Counted from the stretch's first letter, positions 1 through 9,550 are shown. The stretch is DNA of 64,000 nucleotides from Halorubrum sp. F4 (GCF_027257195.1 NZ_JAPDFS010000002.1:582750-646749); one strand, 5' to 3'. Made by a program: numbers and translations. Notes: generated by a model from the sequence alone, not told the origin.

Positions 1-983
1 TCCTCGTGGAGGGGTCTCCAGTCGGCGGCTTCCCGCGGCGGGGCGCACGCGTCGCCGATCGGCTCGTGGCCGCCGGCGTCGAGGTGCACGTCCTCGACGG
101 CGACCCGAACCGGTTCCGGTTCCACCACGCGAAGTACGCGGTCGCCGACGACCGTGCCGTCGTGCTCACCGAGAACTGGAAGGGGTCGGGGACCGGCGGC
201 GAGTCGAGCCGCGGCTGGGGCGTGGTCGCGAACGATCCGGCGGCTGCCGAGGACCTCGCGGCGCTCTTCGAGAACGACGCGACCGGCCCCGATACCCGTT
301 CGTGGGACGCGTTTCGCGAGGAGACGACGTTTCACGGACCGCCGACCGACGGGGATATCGACGGCGACACGGACGGCGCCGACGGCTTCGCGGACGCGAC
401 GGGCCGACCGTACCCCTCGCGGTTCGATCCGCCGGCGCCCGCGCCCGCGGACGTTGAGCTACTCACCGCCCCCGGCAACGCGGGTGACCGACTCGTCGAG
501 CGGATCGATGCCGCAGACGACCGCGTCCTCGCGATCGTCCCGCGAACCGGCGGCCCGGACGGGCGGCTCGTCCGAGCGCTCCGCCGGGCGGCCGAGCGCG
601 GCGTCGACGTTCACCTCCTGGTATCGAACGCGTGGTACGACCGCGAGACGAACCGAGAGCTGGTCGACGCGCTCGCGAGCGAGCCGATCGAGGTCGCCGT
701 CGCGGAGCCGCGCGGTCGGTACGGGAAGGTCCACGCCAAGGGGCTCGTGATAGACGACACCGCGATCGTGGGGAGCCTCAACTGGAACGAGGGGGCGAGG
801 ACGGAGAACCGCGAGGTCCTCCTCGCCGTCGAGAGCGCGAGCGTCGCCGACTTCTACGCCCGGGCGTACGCCGCCGATTGGCGCGGCGGCGGGGTACACC
901 TACCGGTCGGGATCGTCGGGGGACTGGCCGGAACGCTGGCCGTCGCCGGGGCGGTCGCGCGTCGCGAGATCGCGTTCGTCTGA
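1..983 (+). CDS. Phospholipase D-like (HKD) family protein, 5' end outside window
   Basis: The reading frame is open to the left edge, so the start is missing; an in-frame GTG at 6 is probably internal. Two HxKx4D signatures of the PLD superfamily are visible, HAKYAVAD near residue 41 of the visible part and HAKGLVID near residue 243, each followed by a conserved GS/T-x-NW-like segment. Two HKD motifs in one chain form one active site, as in PLD-type nucleases and phosphatidyltransferases. The last 25 residues are a hydrophobic Gly/Ala-rich segment ending in a few charged residues, suggesting a C-terminal membrane anchor. Substrate (DNA or lipid) cannot be read. It converges on the DHH gene 33 bp away. 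Confidence 0.8.
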   Translation, partial: LVEGSPVGGFPRRGARVADRLVAAGVEVHVLDGDPNRFRFHHAKYAVADDRAVVLTENWKGSGTGGESSRGWGVVANDPAAAEDLAALFENDATGPDTRSWDAFREETTFHGPPTDGDIDGDTDGADGFADATGRPYPSRFDPPAPAPADVELLTAPGNAGDRLVERIDAADDRVLAIVPRTGGPDGRLVRALRRAAERGVDVHLLVSNAWYDRETNRELVDALASEPIEVAVAEPRGRYGKVHAKGLVIDDTAIVGSLNWNEGARTENREVLLAVESASVADFYARAYAADWRGGGVHLPVGIVGGLAGTLAVAGAVARREIAFV

Positions 984-1016
984 GTTCGAGGGAGTCCGGA
1001 GGTGTCCGGAGCGTGC

Positions 1017-2987
1017 TCAGTCGTCGTCGATGACGGCGGTCGAGGAGAGCGTCTCGTCGATCTCCGCCTCGGCCATCTTCCCGACGAGCGCGTCGATGAC
1101 GGCCTCGCGGCGGCCCTTCACGAACTTGATCGAGCCGACGACGAGGTGGCCGCCGCCGGAGACGCCCGCCTCGGGGAGCTCCTCGTTCAGCTCGGTCACC
1201 ATCGTCGGAATGTCGAGTCGAACGCCGTCCGAGCGGAGGACGGCGAAATCCGGACCGTAGCCGATCGTAATGACCGGGTCGCCCGTCTCCTGGACCCGCG
1301 TGTCGTGGAGTTCGCCCGTCGTCTTCCCCGGCGCGGGATACGTGAAGCGATGGGCGTACTCGTCGACGTCGATCCGGTAGAGGTGCGCGCCGGAGGCGAG
1401 CCGCTCGTGTTCGACGTGCTCGTCGACCGCCTCGAGCTGGCGGTCCACGTCGCGTTCGGCGCGCTCGGAGAGGAACTCGACGAGCTCCTCGTGGCGTTCG
1501 TGGTCGTCACAGCCGACGTTCAGGGCGTCGTTGACGAGCGTTTTCCCCTCGGAGTAGCGCAGCCAGTGGGCGGCGTAATCGAGCGCCTCGCCGATGTCGA
1601 GGAGGTCGTCCTTCCCGTAGCCGGCGTCGGCGGCGAGATCGACGTAGTCGTCCATCGCCTCCGCCTTCGACCGGTCGGAGAGGCCGGCGACCGCGGGCAC
1701 GTGTTCGAGCTCCTCGGAGAGCGACGGGTCGATCAGCCGCGCGAGCTCGACGCACATCATGCCGGTGGTGACCCGGTAGTCCTCGTCGTGGAGGTACGGG
1801 TTGACGTGGGCGTCGAGAAGCGGTGCGACCGCCTCCGGGTCGGGGTGGTGGTGGTCGACGACCGCGATGGGGATGTCGTAGTGCGTGAGGTTCTCGTAGG
1901 CGGGAACGTCCTCCTCGGTGGACCCGTTGTCGAGCATGAGAAGCAGCGGGAGCTTCCGGCCGTGGCGGGCGCGTCCCTCGAGCGCGAAGTTGAGGTCGCG
2001 GGTGACGTCCTCCATCTCGTAGTACGGGGCCTTGCTCGGGAGTCGCTTGAACAGGTGTCGGGCGGCGTCCGGGTCCTCGTGGACCTCTCGAACGAGTCGT
2101 TCGAGCGCCAGTTGAACCGGTATCGCCGCGCACATCCCGTCGCCGTCGGCGTGGTGGCGGACGCGGATCGGCCGTCCGGCGAGGACGGTTCGCCGGAGCA
2201 GCCGGGCCAACTCGCGGAGGTCGTCGTGGATCGACTCGAACGCCCCCCACTCGACGAGCGGGTCCACGTCGGCCGGCTCGGCCCGTTCGTCGAGCGCCGC
2301 CTCGAACGCCGTCCGGGCCTCCTCGGCGCGATCTCCGGAGAGGGCCGTCAGCGAGTCGACCTCGAGCTGGAGCCCGCCCTCCCGCGTCTCGACCGTCCCC
2401 GAGACGTGGACCATGTCGCCCACCTCGACGGCGGGGTACGCGCGGACGCCCGCCTCCTCGAAGGCGGCACACGAGACGACGCCGGAGGCGTCGGCGACGC
2501 CGAAGATCGTCGGGCCGCCCGTCTGTTTCGTCTGGACGACCTCGCCCTCGACGGTCACCTCGTCGCCGGGGACGAGCCCGCGAACGCGCGAGATCGTCGG
2601 CTCGTGCTCGACGGTCTCGGTCGTGTAGCCGCCCGGGGACGCCTCCTCGAAGGCGACGTCGCCGTTCTCTTTCACCTCGACCAGCCGGACGATCAGCCGG
2701 TCGCCGACCGCGTACTCGCCCGCGAGGTTCGACTCGTGGACGAGTCCGCTCACGGCGTCGGAGACGTCGACGAAGATCCCGTACTCGACGACGCCGTTGA
2801 CGGAGGCGTGATACAACGCGTCGGTCCGTACGTCCTCGAGGGTACAATCGGGCGCGAGATCGTGGACGACGTCTCGGTCGTCGGGTTCGACGTCTCGGTC
2901 ATCGGGTTCCCCCTCCGCCCTCACGGCGTCGGGTTCGGGACTCGAATCGTCCCGCATGCCGGAATCCCCGGCGGTGTGCTCGCTCAT
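1017..2987 (-). CDS. RecJ-like DHH-family exonuclease with S1 and OB domains
   Basis: 656 residues. An S1-type RNA-binding domain lies at about residues 50-115, then an OB-fold at about 135-205, then the DHH phosphoesterase core: [11 protein letters not shown] near 279, LMLDNGS near 350, the namesake VVDHHHPDP near 377, and the DHHA1 signature SGGGH near 610. This order is that of archaeal RecJ/GAN-like proteins, Mn-dependent 5'-3' single-strand exonucleases linked to replication and repair; haloarchaea carry several paralogues and which one this is cannot be told by eye. The start was taken at the ATG giving [10 protein letters not shown]; an internal ATG ten codons later is possible. The N-terminal 45 residues are acidic and probably disordered. 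Confidence 0.87.
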   Translation of the reverse strand: MSEHTAGDSGMRDDSSPEPDAVRAEGEPDDRDVEPDDRDVVHDLAPDCTLEDVRTDALYHASVNGVVEYGIFVDVSDAVSGLVHESNLAGEYAVGDRLIVRLVEVKENGDVAFEEASPGGYTTETVEHEPTISRVRGLVPGDEVTVEGEVVQTKQTGGPTIFGVADASGVVSCAAFEEAGVRAYPAVEVGDMVHVSGTVETREGGLQLEVDSLTALSGDRAEEARTAFEAALDERAEPADVDPLVEWGAFESIHDDLRELARLLRRTVLAGRPIRVRHHADGDGMCAAIPVQLALERLVREVHEDPDAARHLFKRLPSKAPYYEMEDVTRDLNFALEGRARHGRKLPLLLMLDNGSTEEDVPAYENLTHYDIPIAVVDHHHPDPEAVAPLLDAHVNPYLHDEDYRVTTGMMCVELARLIDPSLSEELEHVPAVAGLSDRSKAEAMDDYVDLAADAGYGKDDLLDIGEALDYAAHWLRYSEGKTLVNDALNVGCDDHERHEELVEFLSERAERDVDRQLEAVDEHVEHERLASGAHLYRIDVDEYAHRFTYPAPGKTTGELHDTRVQETGDPVITIGYGPDFAVLRSDGVRLDIPTMVTELNEELPEAGVSGGGHLVVGSIKFVKGRREAVIDALVGKMAEAEIDETLSSTAVIDDD

Positions 2988-3113
2988 ACACGTCGTTCGG
3001 GATCGGAGCGTGTTAAGCTTGTTATCTCGCGCTCGCGGGACCGAGACCGTCGAGGCTCCGAACGGATCGGGGCGTGATCCCGATGAACCGGGACGTGGCT
3101 CGCCGGTCCGGAA

Positions 3114-3123
3114 CCCATATCAA
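3114..3123 (+). promoter_or_regulatory. TATA-like box for the JAMM protease gene
   Basis: CCCATATCAA lies 23-32 nt upstream of the ATG at 3146. This supports a leaderless transcript and the 3146 start over the in-frame ATGs further upstream at 3074 and 3083. Confidence 0.45.
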
Positions 3124-3145
3124 TCGACGGCGAGTGTCTCGAGAC

Positions 3146-3667
3146 ATGCGACTGTTCCGGTCGGACGACCTCCTCGGGATCGCCCGGGAGACGATGGAGT
3201 TCGTCCTCGAGGCCAGCGAGGAGACGCACCCCAACGAGTACATGGGGTTCCTCCGCGCCGACGACGCGGCCGCGCTCGACATCGACCGGGACGGACAGGT
3301 CATCACGGACGTGCTCGTCATTCCCGGAACGGAGTCGAACCCGACGAGCGCGTCGGTCCGCTCGCACATGAAGCCGAACGACATGCGCTCGGTCGGGTCG
3401 GTTCACTCGCACCCGAACGGCGTGCTCCGGCCGAGCGACGCCGACCTCGCGACGTTCGGTCAGGGCGAAGTCCACATCATCGTCGGCGCACCCTACGGCT
3501 GGGGCGACTGGAAGGCGTTCGACAACGAGGGGAACCAGCGCACCCTCGAGGTGCTCGACGTCGAGATGCCCGACGAGCACTTCTTCGATTTCACCCAGGA
3601 GGACATCGACCGCGAGCTGGGCGACGCGAACGACGACCGGGGCGGGTTCCTCTCGTGGCTACGATGA
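3146..3667 (+). CDS. JAMM/MPN+ metalloprotease (desampylase-like)
   Basis: 173 residues from the ATG at 3146 ([10 protein letters not shown]); a longer frame to 3074 exists but has atypical sequence. The JAMM zinc site is complete: the upstream Glu in NEYMGFL (about residue 33), then SVHSHPNG followed by SDAD (about residues 86-98), i.e. E, HxH and distal S/D. Known archaeal relatives such as HvJAMM1 cleave isopeptide bonds of ubiquitin-like SAMP conjugates, so a role in SAMP deconjugation or recycling of thiocarboxylated sulfur carriers is inferred. The stop overlaps the ATG of ribL (ATGA), so the two are probably co-translated. Confidence 0.85.
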   Translation: MRLFRSDDLLGIARETMEFVLEASEETHPNEYMGFLRADDAAALDIDRDGQVITDVLVIPGTESNPTSASVRSHMKPNDMRSVGSVHSHPNGVLRPSDADLATFGQGEVHIIVGAPYGWGDWKAFDNEGNQRTLEVLDVEMPDEHFFDFTQEDIDRELGDANDDRGGFLSWLR

Positions 3668-4092
3668 CGCGGGTCGTCGCGCAGGGGACCTTCGACCTGC
3701 TCCACCCCGGGCACGTCCACTACCTCGAGGACGCCGCGACGTACGGCGACGAGCTTCACGCGATCGTCGCCCGGGGGTCGAACGTCACCCACAAGGCGAA
3801 GCCGATCCTCTCGGACCGGCAGCGACGCGACATGGTCGCCGCGCTCGAAGCCGTCGACGAGGCCCGTATCGGCCACAGAGATGACATCTTCGTCCCGATC
3901 GAGGCGATCGATCCCGACGTCATCGTGCTCGGGTTCGACCAGCATCACGACGAGGCCGCGATCGAGGCCGCGCTCGCGGATCGGGGGATCGACTGCCGGG
4001 TCGAGCGCGCCTCCGGCCGGGAGCCCCGCCACGACGACGAGCTGCTCTCGACCGGCGACATCATCGACCGGGTGCTCGAGCGGCGCGGGTGA
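3664..4092 (+). CDS. ribL: Archaeal FAD synthetase RibL (FMN adenylyltransferase)
   Basis: 142 residues, a compact nucleotidyltransferase of the cytidylyltransferase-like superfamily. The HxGH signature ([13 protein letters not shown]) is at residues 13-17, LSDRQRRDM near 50, and a GFDQHHDE segment near 100 corresponds to the ribL nucleotide-binding region. RibL transfers AMP from ATP or CTP to FMN to make FAD and is the archaeal replacement for the bacterial RibF adenylyltransferase. Length agrees with the Methanocaldococcus enzyme. The ATG overlaps the stop of the JAMM gene; no functional link between the two is known to me. Confidence 0.85.
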   Translation: MTRVVAQGTFDLLHPGHVHYLEDAATYGDELHAIVARGSNVTHKAKPILSDRQRRDMVAALEAVDEARIGHRDDIFVPIEAIDPDVIVLGFDQHHDEAAIEAALADRGIDCRVERASGREPRHDDELLSTGDIIDRVLERRG

Positions 4093-4170
4093 CGGCGTCG
4101 ATCGGGACGACGGCATCGATCGACGCGGATGAGTCTCGGGACGGCCGGTCCGACCCGCGGAAGCGCGGGA

Positions 4171-4180
4171 CATATATGGG
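4171..4180 (+). promoter_or_regulatory. TATA-like box of the ctaB fusion gene
   Basis: CATATATGGG is centred about 27 nt before the GTG at 4202, the usual spacing for a leaderless haloarchaeal transcript. It decides for GTG 4202 as the start. Confidence 0.5.
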
Positions 4181-4201
4181 CCGGCACCCAAGCCGATCCA
4201 C

Positions 4202-5626
4202 GTGACGATACCTGACCGGTTCCCCGCGGTCCTCGCCGCGACGGCGATGGGCGTATACCTCCTCGTCGTCGTCGGGGCGACGACCTCGCTGACCGACGCC
4301 GCGGCGGCCTGTGGCGGCTGGCCCGCCTGCGGGAGCGGGTACGCGCTCCCCGCGAAGCCGGCGGCCTGGATCGCGCTCGGCCACCGCGCGCTGGCGGCCG
4401 CCGTCGGTGCGTCGGTCGTCGCCTCCGCGGTTCTAGCGTGGCGCGACGGCGCGAGCCGCCGCGTCCGCGGCGCGCTCCTCCTCGCGCTCGCGTTGTTCCC
4501 GGCACAGGCCGGGATCGGCGCGGCCGTCGCCCTCGGCGACGCGTCGCTTTCGGCGCTCGGCGGGACGGTCCCGCTCGGGCTCGTCCATCTCGTACTCGGC
4601 GTGACGATCTTCGCGAGCGTCCTCGCCGCGCTGGCGTGGTGGCTCGAGGCGGCGACCGGCGACGCCGACGACGCGCAGACCGACTTCGAGCCGGGGACCG
4701 ACCACCTGCCCCCGGTCGAGGACGCCCCCGAGCCGTCGGTTCCGACGGCGACGATGCCGCGGCTGCGTGCGACCGCGGCCGCGTACTTCCGGCTGATGAA
4801 GCCGCGCTTGATGTGGCTGCTCTGTCTCGTCGCCGCCGCCGCGATGGCGCTGGCCGGCGGTCCGGGATTTACCCCGCGGGTCGTGGCGGCGACGCTCGTC
4901 GGCGGCGCGCTCTCCATCGGCGCGTCCGGCACGTTCAACCACGTGTTCGAACGCGACGTCGACAGGCGGATGCAACGGACCAACGACCGCCCGCTGGCGA
5001 CCGATCTCGTCCCGGTCCCGCACGCGCTCGCGTTCGGCGGGCTGTTGACGGCCGTCTCTCTCGGATTGTTCTGGACCGTGAACCCCCTGACCGCCGTGCT
5101 CGGGCTGGTCGCTATCGTGTTCTACAGCGTCGTGTACACGCTGGTTCTGAAACCGAACACGGTCCAGAACACGGTCATCGGCGGGGCGGCGGGGGCGCTC
5201 CCGGCGCTCATCGGCTGGGCGGCGGTCACCGGCGAGGTCGGCGGCGGCGGACTGGTGCTCGCGACCGTGATCTTCCTGTGGACGCCCGCGCACTTCTACA
5301 ACCTCGCGTTGGCGTACAAGGACGACTACGAGCGCGGCGGGTTCCCGATGATGCCCGTCGTTCGCGGCGAGACCGCCACCCGGCGGCACATCGTCTGGTA
5401 CCTCGGGGCGACGCTGGTCGCCGCCGTCGCGCTCGCGGCCGTCGCCGACCCGCTCGGCGCGCTGTACGCGACCGTGGGCGTCGCCCTCGGCGGGGTCTTC
5501 CTGTGGACCGTCGTTCGACTCCACTACGAACGGAACGAGTCCGCGGCGTTCCGCGCGTTCCACGCCTCGAACGCCTACCTCGGACTCCTGTTGTTCGCGG
5601 TCGTGTTCGACGCGCTCGTGGTCTGA
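4202..5626 (+). CDS. ctaB: Fusion of half-size heme A synthase (CtaA/Cox15) and heme O synthase (CtaB)
   Basis: 474 residues. The first about 150 hold four hydrophobic helices with single histidines in HRALAA (about residue 60) and LVHLVLG (about 130), as in one half of CtaA. A Pro/Asp/Glu-rich linker (about 152-185) follows, then a UbiA-type prenyltransferase from about 195 to the end. The latter has NHVFERDVDRRM with RT..RPL (first Asp-rich motif, Mg/farnesyl-PP binding) and YKDDYERGG (second motif). CtaB turns protoheme plus farnesyl-PP into heme O; CtaA hydroxylates heme O to heme A. It precedes the ba3 oxidase locus, fitting supply of its hemes. GTG start. Confidence 0.87.
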   Translation: MTIPDRFPAVLAATAMGVYLLVVVGATTSLTDAAAACGGWPACGSGYALPAKPAAWIALGHRALAAAVGASVVASAVLAWRDGASRRVRGALLLALALFPAQAGIGAAVALGDASLSALGGTVPLGLVHLVLGVTIFASVLAALAWWLEAATGDADDAQTDFEPGTDHLPPVEDAPEPSVPTATMPRLRATAAAYFRLMKPRLMWLLCLVAAAAMALAGGPGFTPRVVAATLVGGALSIGASGTFNHVFERDVDRRMQRTNDRPLATDLVPVPHALAFGGLLTAVSLGLFWTVNPLTAVLGLVAIVFYSVVYTLVLKPNTVQNTVIGGAAGALPALIGWAAVTGEVGGGGLVLATVIFLWTPAHFYNLALAYKDDYERGGFPMMPVVRGETATRRHIVWYLGATLVAAVALAAVADPLGALYATVGVALGGVFLWTVVRLHYERNESAAFRAFHASNAYLGLLLFAVVFDALVV

Positions 5627-5646
5627 GCCGGGGAGCGGGGGAGCCG

Positions 5647-5656
5647 TTTTATATCG
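5647..5656 (+). promoter_or_regulatory. TATA-like box of the SelW-like gene
   Basis: TTTTATATCG lies 24-33 nt before the ATG at 5680, so this small gene has its own promoter despite following ctaB closely. Confidence 0.5.
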
Positions 5657-5679
5657 CTCGGGGACCTATCGGAGGACGT

Positions 5680-5922
5680 ATGACACGAGTCGAGATCGAG
5701 TACTGCGTACCGTGCGGCATGCTGGACCGAGCACAGGACGTCTCGCGGGCGATCCTCGAGCAGTTCGGGGAGGGGCTAGAAGAAGTCGCGCTCGTGACCG
5801 GCGACCACGGCGTGTTCATCGTCCGCGTCGACGGTGAGGTCGTCTTCGACAAGGACGAGGACGGCTACGACGTCGACGAGATCGTTCGCGCGGTGAAACC
5901 GCACGTCGGTGCGGCCGCGTAG
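5680..5922 (+). CDS. SelW/SelT/SelH (Rdx) family redox protein
   Basis: 80 residues, ATG start. The sequence opens with a beta strand MTRVEIEYC followed by the CxxC motif CVPC at residues 9-12, the position occupied by Cys-x-x-Sec in mammalian selenoprotein W. The thioredoxin-like fold continues with GDHGVFIVRVDGEVVFDK. Family members are small thiol redox proteins of poorly known function; here both redox positions are Cys, so no selenocysteine is involved. Lying between heme synthase and the copper ATPase, a role in thiol or metal handling for the oxidase is possible but is only inference from position. Confidence 0.8.
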   Translation: MTRVEIEYCVPCGMLDRAQDVSRAILEQFGEGLEEVALVTGDHGVFIVRVDGEVVFDKDEDGYDVDEIVRAVKPHVGAAA

Positions 5923-5986
5923 GCCGGTTTCCCCTCCATCCCCCCGCGCTGCGGATCGGTCGGCGACCACACCGCCCGCGGGGGAA

Positions 5987-5998
5987 ACTAATTATTCC
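5987..5998 (+). promoter_or_regulatory. TATA-like box of the acidic membrane protein gene
   Basis: A short AT-rich block (CTAATTATT) 24-34 nt before the ATG at 6021 stands out from GC-rich surroundings. Confidence 0.4.
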
Positions 5999-6020
5999 TC
6001 GCTGACAAACAGCGGAGTCG

Positions 6021-6752
6021 ATGGCGAGTCACGTCGGGGACGAGTCGGACGCGAGTGGCGGGACACGCGAGGGACTGCGGACGGACGGGAGCGGCGAATC
6101 CCCCGCGACCGACGAGGCCATCCCCGACGAGCGCGGCCCGGAGGAAACGGACCGCTCCGACGGATCCGACGAGTCCGACGAGTCCGACGTGCTCGATTGG
6201 TCCGGGTGGCTGGATCGGACGTGGTACCGCTCGAAGGCCGGAGTCTCGATCGTTGCCCTGGACGTCCTGGCGACCGCGGCCCTCGTCGTCCTGGCGGTCC
6301 TCGACGTCGTCGATCTGTCCGTTGACTCCGGTCGGATCGTTCCGCCGTACGTCCCCGTGTTCAGCCTGCTCGGTGCGCTCGGATTCGTCTTCACGGCGCT
6401 CATCGACGACTTCGACAGTCCGGTCGGCAAGGTGCTCCGATACAACTTTCGCCTGCCCGCCGCGCTCCCGCTCGGGATCGGGATCTTTCTGCTCTCCGAG
6501 GTCGTCATCGGGGAGGCGGCGACCGACGACACCCTCGTCGTCGGATCGGTCTTTCTCGCGGGGCTGTACGTCAACCTCGCGTACAAGCGGCTCGGCGCGC
6601 TGGCGCGTCGGCTCCTTCCAGGCGGCGGCGGGGACGACTCGGATGCGGACGCGGAGGACCGCGACGACTCGGACGCGGAGGATCGCGACGATTCGGGGGG
6701 AGCCCGCCTCGACGGGGATGCCCCCGACGGGGCCGACCGATCCGGAGGGTGA
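6021..6752 (+). CDS. Conserved-type haloarchaeal membrane protein, function unknown
   Basis: 243 residues. The first about 60 are extremely acidic and Ser/Asp rich (repeats of SDESDE), then WSGWLDRTWYRSKAGVSI leads into four hydrophobic segments (about residues 75-95, 112-132, 148-166, 175-192). The C-terminal 45 residues are again a repetitive Asp-rich tail with DRDDSDAED occurring twice. I recognise no enzyme motif. It converges on the copper ATPase 21 bp downstream. The low-complexity ends suggest cytoplasmic, salt-adapted tails. Calling it a gene rests on the promoter box, hydrophobic periodicity and codon bias. Confidence 0.75.
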   Translation: MASHVGDESDASGGTREGLRTDGSGESPATDEAIPDERGPEETDRSDGSDESDESDVLDWSGWLDRTWYRSKAGVSIVALDVLATAALVVLAVLDVVDLSVDSGRIVPPYVPVFSLLGALGFVFTALIDDFDSPVGKVLRYNFRLPAALPLGIGIFLLSEVVIGEAATDDTLVVGSVFLAGLYVNLAYKRLGALARRLLPGGGGDDSDADAEDRDDSDAEDRDDSGGARLDGDAPDGADRSGG

Positions 6753-6773
6753 CCGCCGGATTCGGACCGGTCG

Positions 6774-9239
6774 TCACTCGCCGTCGACGACCGACCGCGC
6801 CGAGTTGCTCACGACGAGCAGGCTGCTCGTCCCCATCGCGAGCGCGGCCAGAAGCGGGTTGAGCGCCCCCGACACCGCGAGCGGGATCGCGATCGCGTTG
6901 TAGGCGAACGCCCACCCGAGGTTCTCCCTGATCCGTCGGTTCGTCCCGGTCGTGACGTCGAACAGCTCCGGGACCGCGGCGAGCCGGTCCTCGAGGAGGA
7001 CGGCGTCGGCGGCGTCCGCGGCCAGGTCGGTGCCGCTCGCGACGGAGACGCCGAGGTCGGCGGCCGCGAGCGCCGGCGCGTCGTTGCTGCCGTCGCCGAC
7101 CATCGCCACCCGCTCTTCCGCGCCGATCCGGCGAACCGTCTCGGCTTTCGCCTCCGGCGGCACCCCCGCGAACGCCTCGTCGATCGCGGGATGCTCCGCG
7201 AAGCGGCGGGCCGCGGCGGCCGAGTCGCCGGTGAGCACGACGACGCGCTTCCCGCGGTCCGCGAGGTCGGTCACGACCGACTCCCATCCCTCGCGGACGC
7301 CATCGCCGACGACGAGGACCCCTCGAACGCGCCCGTCCCAGCCGACGAAGACGGGGACGTTTCCGTCCGCCGTCGCGCGCTCGGCCGCCTCGCGGAGCCG
7401 GTCGGGAAGGGTCCACTCGCGCTCCTCGAGGAGGGATCGGTGGCCGACGACGACGCGGTCGTCGTCGATCCGTCCCTCGACGCCGCGGTCCGTGACGGTG
7501 ACGTCGACCACGTCGTTCGCCGAATCGGTCGAGTCGGTCGGCTCTCCGGCGGCGGGGCGATCCCCCGCAGGACCGCTCGCGGGTTCCGTCCCGCCGTCGG
7601 CGACGGCCGTGGGGTCCGAGGGATCGTTTCCCGCCCGATCCGCGTCGACCGCGTCCGTGATCGCCCGCGCGATCGGGTGGGCGGAGGCGCGTTCGAGCGC
7701 CGCCGCCCGGTCGAGAACTCGCTCGTCGTCCGACCCTCCCTCCTCATCGTCCTCCGCGGTCGTCTCGAGCAACCGCATCTCCCCGTCGGTGAGGGTCCCG
7801 GTCTTGTCGAGCACGACCGCGTCGATCCCGGCGCCGTCCTCGAAGACGGCGTCGGAGACGATCACGATCCCCCGGCGGGCGGCGTCGCGGATCCCCGCCG
7901 CGATCGCGAGCGGCGTCGCCAGTCCGAGCGCGCACGGACACGAGACGATGAGCACGGTGAGCGCGACGAGCGCCGCGTCGGTCGGGGCGCCGCCGAGCGC
8001 CAGCGTGCCCGCGCCGGCGACGACCGCGACCGCGACCACGAGCGGGACGAACACGGTCGCCAGCCGGTCGACGAGCCGCTGTATCCCCGACCGCGAGCTC
8101 TGGATGTCCCAGAGCAGTCGAACGAGGGTGTCGAGCGTGCTCGTCGCCTCGTCGCCTACCTCGACCACGACCGGCGAGTCCGTGACGACGGTGCCGCCGC
8201 GGACCGCGTCGCCGGGGCGTTTCGTCGCCGGGAGCGACTCGCCGGTCACGAGCGCCTCGTCGACCGCGGCGGTCCCCTCCGCGACCGTGCCGTCGAACGG
8301 GACGCGCTCGCCGGGCCTGACGAGCAGCCGGTCCCCCGGCTCGACCACCTCCGTCGGGACCGACTCGCCGGATTCGAGTCGAACGTCCGTCTCCGCGGCG
8401 GTCGTCAGCTCCGAGAGCATCCCGGTCGCACGGGACTTGATCCGTGACTCGTACCCGTTGCCCGCGGTGACGACGAGTATCACGGCGATCGTCACGTCGA
8501 AGTAGAGGTCGGTCCGGCCGAGGAGCATCGCGAGCGTGCTGTACGCGTAGGAGCTGACCGCCGCAAGCGACACGAGGAGGTCCATGTTCGGCCGGCCGGC
8601 CCGCAGGCTCACGTACGCGCCGCGGAGGATCGGATAGCCCGTGTAGAACAGCACGATGGAGGTGAAAAGCCAGATCTGCGTGAACAGGTAGAGCCCGCCC
8701 ACGCCGCCCAAGTCGAGGAGCGGATCGTAGCCGAAGTAGGTGGGGTATAAGAAGAGGACGTACCACAGCATCGCCATCATCCCGAAGAAGCCGCCGCCGA
8801 TGAGGAAGCGAACCACGTCGACGTCGTCGCCCTCGGGTTCGGGGTCGGCCCGGTCGCTCGCGGTGTAGCCGGCGACGGAGAGCGCCTCCGGCAGGTCGGC
8901 GGCGGTCACCCGGTCGGGGTCGTACTCGACGCGGATCGTGTCGGTGGCGTAGCTCGCCTCCGCGGCCGCGACGCCCTCGCGTTCGGCGGCGGTCAACTCG
9001 AGAAAGGACTCGCAGGTCGCACAGTGCATGCCGTCGACGTGGAGGAACGCCGTCTCGCCGTCGAAGTCGTCCGGCGGCTCCGCGTCCGGCGTCCGCTCCT
9101 CGAGGTCCTCGGCGTCCGCCACGTCGTCGAGCGAGCGCGCCACGGCGAGACACCCCTGACAACAGTACTCGCCCTCGACGTCCGGGTCGGTGTGCGGGTC
9201 CGATCCCGTCGGCAGGTCACAGAGGGTACAGTTCGACAT
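6774..9239 (-). CDS. Copper-translocating P1B-type ATPase (CcoI/FixI/CopA-like)
   Basis: 821 residues. Order: an N-terminal Cys-rich segment CTLC...CCQGC (residues 4-30) typical of CcoI/FixI ATPases; an HMA domain with GMHCATC (residues 70-76); eight predicted helices; the TGES actuator motif near 335; the CPC copper site in SCPCALG near 434; the phosphorylated DKTGT near 476; and GDGSNDAPAL near 720. The inserted nucleotide-binding region carries an acidic Pro-rich stretch (about 520-560). FixI/CcoI-type pumps load copper into oxidases rather than only detoxify. Location directly before the ba3 operon, on the opposite strand, supports an assembly role. Confidence 0.9.
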   Translation of the reverse strand: MSNCTLCDLPTGSDPHTDPDVEGEYCCQGCLAVARSLDDVADAEDLEERTPDAEPPDDFDGETAFLHVDGMHCATCESFLELTAAEREGVAAAEASYATDTIRVEYDPDRVTAADLPEALSVAGYTASDRADPEPEGDDVDVVRFLIGGGFFGMMAMLWYVLFLYPTYFGYDPLLDLGGVGGLYLFTQIWLFTSIVLFYTGYPILRGAYVSLRAGRPNMDLLVSLAAVSSYAYSTLAMLLGRTDLYFDVTIAVILVVTAGNGYESRIKSRATGMLSELTTAAETDVRLESGESVPTEVVEPGDRLLVRPGERVPFDGTVAEGTAAVDEALVTGESLPATKRPGDAVRGGTVVTDSPVVVEVGDEATSTLDTLVRLLWDIQSSRSGIQRLVDRLATVFVPLVVAVAVVAGAGTLALGGAPTDAALVALTVLIVSCPCALGLATPLAIAAGIRDAARRGIVIVSDAVFEDGAGIDAVVLDKTGTLTDGEMRLLETTAEDDEEGGSDDERVLDRAAALERASAHPIARAITDAVDADRAGNDPSDPTAVADGGTEPASGPAGDRPAAGEPTDSTDSANDVVDVTVTDRGVEGRIDDDRVVVGHRSLLEEREWTLPDRLREAAERATADGNVPVFVGWDGRVRGVLVVGDGVREGWESVVTDLADRGKRVVVLTGDSAAAARRFAEHPAIDEAFAGVPPEAKAETVRRIGAEERVAMVGDGSNDAPALAAADLGVSVASGTDLAADAADAVLLEDRLAAVPELFDVTTGTNRRIRENLGWAFAYNAIAIPLAVSGALNPLLAALAMGTSSLLVVSNSARSVVDGE

Positions 9240-9305
9240 GGTGGTGGCGTCCGGTTCGTCGGCCGTGGCGGGCCGAGGGCGATTCGAACCGCGGGTGGGA
9301 TGCGG

Positions 9306-9518
9306 TTACGCGTCCTCGATGTCGCTCGGCTCGAGCCTGTCGTCGTCTCCGCCGGGACGAAGGCTGCCGCCGGTGGCGACCCGGAGGCTCGCCCAGATGA
9401 GCACCACGTTGACGAACGTGACGGCGACGACGTACTCCGCGCGCGAGGCGATGTAGGCCGCCGCGGGGAGCACCCCGCCGAGCACCAAGAACACCGCGTG
9501 CTGGAGCGAGAATTCCAT
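9306..9518 (-). CDS. Small two-helix membrane protein next to the ba3 oxidase
   Basis: 70 residues from the ATG at 9518 (MEFSLQHAVF). Two hydrophobic segments (about residues 7-25 and 28-46) are joined by a short SRAEY turn, followed by an acidic tail ending SDIEDA. It lies 66 bp upstream of the copper ATPase on the same strand and divergent from the oxidase operon, so it may be co-transcribed with the ATPase. An appropriately placed TATA-like box at 9541-9550 supports this start over a longer frame running to 9743. Function unknown; an oxidase or copper-pump accessory role is inference. Confidence 0.65.
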   Translation of the reverse strand: MEFSLQHAVFLVLGGVLPAAAYIASRAEYVVAVTFVNVVLIWASLRVATGGSLRPGGDDDRLEPSDIEDA

Positions 9519-9540
9519 ACGAACACGTGTACGGCGGTCA

Positions 9541-9550
9541 CCATATAGTC
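9541..9550 (-). promoter_or_regulatory. TATA-like box for the 9518 gene and copper ATPase
   Basis: Read on the minus strand, GACTATATGG lies 23-32 nt before the ATG at 9518. It forms a divergent pair with the oxidase operon box at 9583-9593. Confidence 0.5.
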
